Source: an uncultured Clostridia bacterium
GTDB lineage: Bacteria; Bacillota; Clostridia; TANB77; CAG-508
NCBI GenBank assembly: GCA_947584125.1
Contig: CANPWI010000055.1
Span: forward strand, 1 to 9,226
DNA length: 9,226 nucleotides
Reading direction: 5' to 3'
The notes below the pieces were generated by a model. That model saw only the letters and a program-made list of their open reading frames with translations, did no database searches and was not told the origin of the DNA. Below, piece by piece: positions 5,218 through 9,226 of this stretch (position 1 is the first letter of the stretch; each line of letters starts with the position of its first letter). Made by a program: the position numbers and the translations under genes.

Positions 5218-6192
5218 GTGAGTTATGCTATTATAAGAAATGAAAAATATAATAGAACAAGCTTAAATGGAATTTACAGGCATAATGAACGAAAAAACAC
5301 AAGTTATACTAATAAAAACATAAATCATAAGAATACATATAAGAACTATGCAATTAAAAAATGTGATATGAGTTATTTAAAAAAATTCGACCAAATACGA
5401 CAAGAAAATAACTTAAAAGGTTGGATAAAGAAAAATAGTAATATTATATGCGAGTATGTAATAACTTCTGATAACGAGTATTTTAAAAATATAGGAGAAA
5501 AAGAAACAAGAAGATTTTTTGAAACAGCATATAAATTTGTAAAAAATTATAAAAATTTAGGAGAAAAATATATACTTTCAGCAAATGTCCATTTAGACGA
5601 AGCTACTCCTCATATGCACTTGATTTTTATTCCTGTTGTGCATAGCTTTGATAAAAAGAGTGGAAAAGTAATAGATAAAATTTGTTGTAGCGAATTTTGG
5701 AAAGGAAAAGACAGTTATAAAATACTTCAAGATAATTTTCATAAATATATGATAAAATCTGGTTTTGATTTAGAGAGAGGAAATAATGAAAAAAATGAGC
5801 ATATTCCAATAGAAAACCTAAAGAAAGTTACTAATTATGAAATACAAAAAATATTAAAAAATACAAGTTGTTTGGAACAAGAAAAAAATAGCAATGATAT
5901 TGAAATTATAAAAAATGACTATAAAAGAGTAATTAAAAAATTCAATACTATTGCAAAAAGATATTCTAGAATTAAAAATATAGTTGAAGCAACAATCTAT
6001 AAAGCAGAACAAATACAAAAAGAGAATTATACTTTAAAGCAAGAAAATAAAGAGTTACAAGAAGAAATAATGCTCTTTAAGGATTACATTGATAAAACAT
6101 TTGAATACGTTAGTTTATTGTTTGATTTTTCAAAAGAAAAACTAAAACGACTTGTAGATAAATTTATATGTAGTTTTAATAAGGAAAAATAA
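5218..6192 (+). CDS. mob: MobV-family (Pre/Mob) conjugative relaxase
   Basis: The product is 324 aa from the GTG at 5218, chosen because AGGTGG (5206-5211) is 6 bases upstream and the protein then begins (M)SYAIIRNEK like other MobV relaxases; the in-frame ATG at 5197 has no binding site. HNERK with His22 matches the catalytic histidine of pMV158 MobM. The metal-binding motif HLDEATPHMH lies at residues 125-134 (His125, Glu128, His132, His134). Residues about 215-290 are a Lys/Glu-rich coiled coil. The enzyme should nick one strand at oriT and pilot it into a recipient. It is shorter than MobM (about 490 aa), mostly in the C-terminal region. No coupling protein or secretion genes are nearby, so transfer needs a helper element. 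Confidence 0.93.
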   Translation: MSYAIIRNEKYNRTSLNGIYRHNERKNTSYTNKNINHKNTYKNYAIKKCDMSYLKKFDQIRQENNLKGWIKKNSNIICEYVITSDNEYFKNIGEKETRRFFETAYKFVKNYKNLGEKYILSANVHLDEATPHMHLIFIPVVHSFDKKSGKVIDKICCSEFWKGKDSYKILQDNFHKYMIKSGFDLERGNNEKNEHIPIENLKKVTNYEIQKILKNTSCLEQEKNSNDIEIIKNDYKRVIKKFNTIAKRYSRIKNIVEATIYKAEQIQKENYTLKQENKELQEEIMLFKDYIDKTFEYVSLLFDFSKEKLKRLVDKFICSFNKEK

Positions 6193-6214
6193 TAGAAAGG
6201 TGGTAATATAAATA

Positions 6215-6523
6215 ATGAAATTAAATGAATTAAATTCCGAAACTGAAACAGAAGAAAAAAAATTAGAAACCTATACTGAATTTAAGAAACGAAATTACAT
6301 ATATAGAGTTGATGATATTGTAAGTTATTTACAAAGAGATAATACTAAACTCGATAAATTATTCAAAAAAGAAACAAAATTATTTAATGATTTAATAAAT
6401 ACTCTAACTCCTGAACAAAAGTCTATACTTTCAAAATATAGTGATAATTGGTTAGAGTTGCTTAGTGAGGAAGTAAACGAATTAACACAATATATATTAA
6501 AAGACTTTGAGGAAGAAAGATAA
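6215..6523 (+). CDS. 102-aa hypothetical protein following the relaxase
   Basis: The ATG at 6215 has AGGTGG (6198-6203) eleven bases upstream, and the gene is 22 bases after the relaxase stop, so it is the last gene of the same operon. The product is hydrophilic, acidic and predicted largely helical (DDIVSYLQRDNTKLDKLFKK, then SDNWLELLSEEVNELTQYIL), with no membrane segment and no motif that I recognise. A terminator follows. It may be a relaxosome accessory or regulatory protein; this is inferred from position only. Confidence 0.65.
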   Translation: MKLNELNSETETEEKKLETYTEFKKRNYIYRVDDIVSYLQRDNTKLDKLFKKETKLFNDLINTLTPEQKSILSKYSDNWLELLSEEVNELTQYILKDFEEER

Positions 6524-6540
6524 TTATATAATTTTTTTGA

Positions 6541-6570
6541 AATAGGGCTGTTTTTACAGCCTTATTTTTT
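6541..6570 (+). terminator. Rho-independent terminator closing the mobilization operon
   Basis: AATAGGGCTGT (6541-6551) pairs with ACAGCCTTATT (6556-6566) around a TTTT loop (11 bp with one G-T pair), and a T-run extends to 6570. It marks the right end of the coding part of the element. Confidence 0.9.
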
Positions 6571-6668
6571 GTGTGCATGAAATTTTTTTGTCAAAACTTG
6601 TAATACTATATTTCAATACTATTTCGGAGATTATTTTGTGTGCAAATCGTGTGTGCATATTGTGTGCA
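6570..6668. repeat. Four direct repeats of TGTGTGCA, candidate integrase arm sites
   Basis: Identical octamers begin at 6570, 6637, 6650 and 6661, all in the same orientation; the last three are spaced 13 and 11 bases apart, about one helical turn. Tyrosine integrases with an N-terminal arm-binding domain recognise short direct repeats at the ends of their elements, 100-250 bases from the crossover. The repeats lie between the element's last terminator and the tRNA-Leu gene, which is where such sites would be expected. Confidence 0.6.
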
Positions 6669-6682
6669 GAAATAAAAAAATA

Positions 6683-6773
6683 ACAAATATTTTTAAATAA
6701 TTTTGAAAATGGTTTGAATAATGAAAATTAATAAAATGCAGTAATATCAACACTTACAAATATTTTTAAATAA
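6683..6773. repeat. 18-bp direct repeat pair
   Basis: The same 18 bases, beginning ACAAATATT and ending TTAAATAA, occur at 6683-6700 and 6756-6773, 73 bases apart. The stretch 6669-6777 has no gene. The repeat may be a further binding site for integrase or excisionase, or a remnant of an earlier recombination event. The sequence is AT-rich, but an 18-base exact match is unlikely by chance at this distance. Confidence 0.6.
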
Positions 6774-6813
6774 AAATAAAAACCACTGAATTTGGTTAAA
6801 ATTCAATGGTTTT
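6774..6813 (-). terminator. Terminator of the tRNA-Leu gene
   Basis: AAAACCA-C-TGAATTT (6779-6793) pairs with AAATTCA-A-TGGTTTT (6799-6813), a 14-bp stem with one mismatch. On the minus strand it is followed by TTTATTTTTATTT. The stem begins at the last A of the encoded CCA end of the tRNA. If the element has integrated at the tRNA 3' end, this terminator would be carried by the element. Confidence 0.8.
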
Positions 6814-6902
6814 GGTGCAGATGGCCGGAATCGAACCGGCACGGAAGTTTGAGTTCCGCAGGATTTTAAGTCCTGTGCGTCTACCAGTTTCGCCACATCT
6901 GC
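6813..6902 (-). tRNA. tRNA-Leu, anticodon UAA
   Basis: Read on the minus strand, the acceptor stem is GCAGATG (5' end at 6902) with CATCTGC, followed by discriminator A and an encoded CCA ending at 6813. The D-arm contains AAACTGGTAGACGC. The anticodon stem CAGGA/TCCTG closes the loop CTTAAAA, giving anticodon UAA. A long variable arm CGGAA/TTCCG marks a class II tRNA, and the T-arm GCCGG-TTCGATT-CCGGC is perfect. Leucine tRNA genes are frequent integration targets of tyrosine integrases, and the mobile element abuts the 3' end of this gene. Confidence 0.97.
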
Positions 6903-6937
6903 TTAAAAATTTATTTATAATATCACTAACGAATATT

Positions 6938-6965
6938 ATTATACCATATCAAAAAAATTTGTCAA
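6938..6965 (-). promoter_or_regulatory. Promoter of tRNA-Leu
   Basis: On the minus strand, a perfect TTGACA (6965-6960) and a perfect TATAAT (6943-6938) are 16 bases apart. Initiation near 6931 gives a 5' leader of about 28 bases before the tRNA. The tRNA is therefore transcribed independently of the transporter operon upstream of it. Confidence 0.85.
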
Positions 6966-7013
6966 TATGTTTTTTTAATTTTTTTCCCAATCTTTCCAGC
7001 TATTAATACATCT

Positions 7014-7831
7014 CTATATTTTTACTAACTTGTTTAAAATATTAACAATAATAAGCAAAATCATATACACTAAAACAATTGATGCACCAGCAGGTAAGTC
7101 TAAATAAAAAGATACTAAAATTCCAGCTAAAAAGCAAATGATAGATGTAATACAGCTAACTGTAACAAGTCCTTTGAAGCTATTTGTTAATTTCTTTGAG
7201 ATTATTGCAGGAAATACTATTAAGCTAGAAATTAAAAGAGTTCCCATCATTCTCATTCCTAAAACAACAACTAATGCTGTAATTAAAGCAATTAAAAATT
7301 GATAAAATGTAACATTTATTCCTGAAGATTTTGCAAAATTTTCATCAAAACTAATTAAAAATAATCTATTATAAAAAATTATGTAAATCGTAACTAATAC
7401 TATCGACAAAATTACGCTCAAAATTACATCAGATTGTTTCATTGCCAAAATGCTACCAAACATATAATTATAACTATCAGCCCCAAATCCAGATGTTAAA
7501 GCAGTTATTATAACACCTAAAGTTAAAGCTCCGAGAAGCAACTAAAGCAATGCTTACATCACCTGCTTCCCCCTTTTTCTGGCTAACAAACATAATGATA
7601 ATTGCAGAAATAATAACTAATGGAACTGAAACTGAAAGCTCTGGTAAATTTAATGCCATAGCAAGACTAATCGCAGCAAATCCAACTTCTCCGAAGTCCA
7701 TGCCCAATCATAGAATAATTTTTTAAAACTAATACTACACCAATTAAAGCCGCACAAAAAGAAATTGCCAATCCGCTAATTAATGCTCTTTGTATAAAGG
7801 TATAATTCATTAAATTGATTATTTCTTGCAT
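7014..7831 (-). CDS. znuB: Zinc/manganese-type ABC permease with two +1 frame changes
   Basis: This is an ABC-3 family integral membrane permease that would carry a divalent metal (zinc or manganese) across the membrane. Translation starts at ATG 7831, one base after the ATPase stop (TAAGATG), with AAAGGA upstream. The frame changes twice, at CGGA 7693-7690 (after MIGHGL) and at CGGA 7533-7530 (after SIALVAS). Skipping one base at each yields an uninterrupted 271-aa protein of normal family length, with glycines at residues 47 and 100 where the family commonly has Gly or Ser. Seven or eight hydrophobic segments are visible (e.g. ALISGLAISFCAALIGVVLVL, LVIISAIIIMFV, FLIALITALVVVLGMRMMG). Without frameshifting, translation ends shortly after each site. 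It may be a recoded gene or a decayed pseudogene; the conserved remainder favours recoding. Confidence 0.8.
7530..7533 (-). other. Second permease frame change at CGGA
   Basis: On the minus strand the order is GCT TCT CGGA GCT TTA ACT. Upstream codons read IALVAS and downstream codons, one base later, read ALTLGVIITA. One base too many is present, and reading GGA gives AS-G-ALTLG, matching the glycine common here in the family. CGG is in frame before the shift. Confidence 0.8.
7690..7693 (-). other. First permease frame change at CGGA
   Basis: On the minus strand the order is CAT GGA CTT CGGA GAA GTT GGA. The upstream frame reads YSMIGHGL and the downstream frame reads EVGFAAISLA, together the ABC-3 motif usually seen as MIGDGL(S/G)HVGF. 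Without a shift the product reads RRSWICCD and stops. CTT before the hungry position resembles the slippery CUU of the prfB frameshift site. Confidence 0.8.
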
Positions 7832-7832
7832 C

Positions 7833-8493
7833 TTAAAATCCTTTCCATTCTTCAAATTTTCCATCATATTTTATAGTTTTTCCAATGCAAATAATTCTAG
7901 GTTTTATATTTTCAAGTTCATCAATATCATGAGTTGCCATAATAACTGTAATATTTTTTTCTTTGTTTAATCTCTCTAAAATTTTATATAATTCTTTCGT
8001 GATGTTACTATCAAGCCCAGTTAAAGGTTCGTCTAAAATAATCATCTTAGGATTTCTAATTAAACTTCTAGCAAGCATTATTCTTTGCTTCTGTCCACCA
8101 GACAAATCCCCTATTCTTTTGTTAACAATGTCTTCAATCTTTAATTCTTTTATTACATTTTTAAAATTAACTTTATCTTCATTTGTGTAAAAAGGAATTT
8201 TTTTGTGCTTTTGGCACCCAGTCATTATAATTTCACGAGCTGTTGCAGGAAAATTTATATCCTTTAAATTTGTTTGAGGAAGATATGATATTTCATTAAA
8301 ATCTAAACTAAGTTTTATACTTCCGCAAATCTAATTTTTCCAATCCCATAATAGCTTTAATTAAAGTGCTTTTACCAGAACCATTTTCCCCAACTAAAGC
8401 AATATATTCACCTTGCTCAACTTTGAAATTAACATTTTCAATTGCTACATGATTATTATAACTTACTTTTACATCATTTATTTCTAAAATCAT
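7833..8493 (-). CDS. znuC: Metal-transporter ABC ATPase with one +1 frame change
   Basis: This is the ATP-hydrolysing subunit of the metal uptake system, acting on the inner face of the membrane with the permease. The start is ATG 8493 with GAGGG 6 bases upstream. The first 56 codons contain Walker A GENGSGKST (residues 35-43). At CGGA 8325-8322 the frame changes by one base. With the base skipped, the protein is 219 aa and includes a Q-loop (LPQ, about 71-73), signature LSGGQ (130-134), Walker B MIILDEP (150-156) and switch histidine in ATHD (188). Gly57, decoded from GGA, falls on the conserved glycine of the xSGxI motif after Walker A. Unshifted translation stops four codons after the CGG, giving a 61-aa fragment. 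The gene is directly followed by the permease gene. Confidence 0.85.
8322..8325 (-). other. ATPase frame change at CGGA
   Basis: On the minus strand the order is TTA GAT TTG CGGA AGT ATA AAA CTT. The upstream frame reads MGLEKLDL and the downstream frame, one base later, reads SIKLSLDFNEISYLPQ. Reading GGA restores LDL-G-SIKL, in register with the family motif. CGG is in frame, as at both permease sites. Confidence 0.8.
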
Positions 8494-8505
8494 ATATTTC
8501 CCTCA

Positions 8506-8697
8506 TTATTCTACAATTTTATATAGATTTTCCTTCTTTATTCTATAATCTTATATAAATTTTCATTCATTATTCTACAATCTTATATAAATTCTCATTC
8601 AATATTTTATAATCTTATTTAGGTTTTCATTCATTATTCTACAACCTTATATAAATTTTCATTCATTATTTTATAATCTTATTTAGATTTTCCTTCA
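8506..8697. repeat. Array of six 32-bp tandem repeats
   Basis: Units start at 8506, 8538, 8570, 8602, 8634 and 8666 and are exactly 32 bases each, with the consensus starting TTATTCTACAATCTTATA and ending TTTTCATTCA. The last unit (8666-8697) is the 3' end of the binding-protein gene including its stop codon. Read on the minus strand, each unit encodes a variant of the same peptide tail (ENLNKIIK, ENLYKVVE) followed in most units by TAA. The array fills the gap between the binding-protein and ATPase genes, and the first unit adjoins the ATPase ribosome binding site. There are no unique spacers. Confidence 0.95.
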
Positions 8698-9226
8698 TAA
8701 TACTCACATAATCTTTGTTTTGATTTATTTCTTCATAAGTAATATTATGTAATGTATTGAAAACTTTAGCTTTTGCTTTAGTTTCTTCTGAAAGCATTTG
8801 ACTAACTTGCCCTTCAGACAATTCTTCATAAAAAATACTTGAAATGTTATTATCCTTTATATAATTAATAACTTCTTGAATTCTGTTAATGCTTGGTTCT
8901 TGATGTTCTCCGCAAGCAGTATAGCAACTAACAACTCCTATATCATATCTTTGACAAAAATAACTATATGAAAATTCTCCTCCAAAAACTAAAGCATTTA
9001 TATTATTTCTTTTTAAAGTAGTTTCTATTTCTTTATCTAAATCTAAAATTTCTCTCTTATATTTTGAAGCATTATCTGTATAAAATTGCTTATTTTTTGA
9101 ATCTAATTTTATTATTTCTTCTAATATATTGTCAATCATAATAACTGCGTTTTGAGGATTAAGCCAAATATGCCCATCTTTTTCTTGATGATTATGTTCA
9201 TCTTGATTATTTATTTCACTTATTAA
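8666..9226 (-). CDS. znuA: Metal-binding lipoprotein/solute-binding protein of the ABC system, partial
   Basis: Only the C-terminal 186 residues are in the window; the reading frame is open to the edge, so the first ATG inside (9139) is not the true start. It is a cluster A-I (ZnuA/AdcA/MntA-like) periplasmic-type metal receptor that delivers metal to the permease. A His-rich loop HNHQEKDGHIWLNP includes the typical ligand His of the GHIWLNP motif, followed by the long helix around IDNILEEIIKLDSKNKQFY. The C-terminal lobe has ALVFGGEFSYSYF and a Cys-bearing segment SCYTACGEHQEPS, then FYEELSEG. The usual histidine before the FxYxYF segment seems replaced, so metal preference is uncertain. It contains CGGA out of frame (TGC GGA) with no frame change. 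Its last 32 bases are the founding unit of the tandem array downstream. Confidence 0.88.
   Translation of the reverse strand, partial: LISEINNQDEHNHQEKDGHIWLNPQNAVIMIDNILEEIIKLDSKNKQFYTDNASKYKREILDLDKEIETTLKRNNINALVFGGEFSYSYFCQRYDIGVVSCYTACGEHQEPSINRIQEVINYIKDNNISSIFYEELSEGQVSQMLSEETKAKAKVFNTLHNITYEEINQNKDYVSIMKENLNKIIK

Noticed and set aside
6806..7006. 66-aa open frame on the plus strand across the tRNA region
   Set aside because: It is the antisense reading of tRNA-Leu (the MAGIEPARK type false ORF is typical) and has no ribosome binding site or coding character.
7014..8493. Treating the ATPase and permease as several separate short genes or simple pseudogenes
   Set aside because: The fragments join exactly at CGGA into two normal-length proteins with complete motifs. 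Independent small genes would not share split domains. Pseudogene status is still possible but does not explain the shared site.
8506..8697. Regular 32-bp repeats as a CRISPR array
   Set aside because: The units are directly adjacent with no unique spacers, and they derive from the 3' end of a transporter gene; no cas genes are present.

Overview
The window comes from a very AT-rich Gram-positive bacterium, most likely an anaerobic Firmicute (Clostridia or a related gut lineage). Evidence for this is the A/T-rich codon use, strong AGGAG/AGGTGG ribosome binding sites, sigma-A type promoters, and gene families common in clostridial mobile elements. Species cannot be named from the sequence alone.

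Layout. (1) 1-1700: a small secreted protein gene on the minus strand (195-674), with visibly higher G+C than its surroundings. It is divergent from an XRE-type regulator (933-1649), each gene has a clear promoter, and the regulator ends in a perfect terminator. (2) 1700-6570: a compact mobilizable element, all on the plus strand. A leader with T-tracts phased at about 10 bp precedes a small ORF, a DUF3846-like protein, an excisionase-like HTH protein, a tyrosine integrase and an overlapping 88-aa ORF. Next is a hairpin-rich region (4449-4670) with a candidate origin of transfer, then a DUF3848-like protein, a MobV relaxase and a 102-aa protein, closed by a terminator. No coupling protein or mating-channel genes are present, so the element would have to be mobilized by a helper. 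(3) 6570-6812: four TGTGTGCA repeats that look like integrase arm sites, an 18-bp direct repeat and the tRNA terminator. (4) 6813-6902: tRNA-Leu(UAA) on the minus strand with its own promoter; its 3' end is the probable integration target. The matching attL is not in the window. (5) 7014-9226: a zinc/manganese-type ABC uptake operon on the minus strand in the order binding protein (partial), ATPase, permease, with a 32-bp tandem repeat array between the first two genes.

The most striking observation is in the transporter operon. ATPase and permease are interrupted by three separate +1 frame changes, and all three sit at the same tetranucleotide, CGGA, with CGG in frame. Skipping one base (reading GGA, glycine) restores full-length, domain-complete proteins of 219 and 271 aa. 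No other in-frame CGG codon was found in the window, whereas CGGA out of frame occurs harmlessly in several intact genes. This suggests recoding at a hungry or unassigned CGG codon (or quadruplet decoding of CGGA) rather than random decay. Artefact or pseudogenization cannot be excluded from one sequence.

A second notable point is the MobV oriT. A hairpin with an asymmetric bulge and a GTATG/TTA junction at 4652/4653 closely resembles the pMV158-type nick site, and the relaxase keeps the catalytic His at residue 22 as in MobM.
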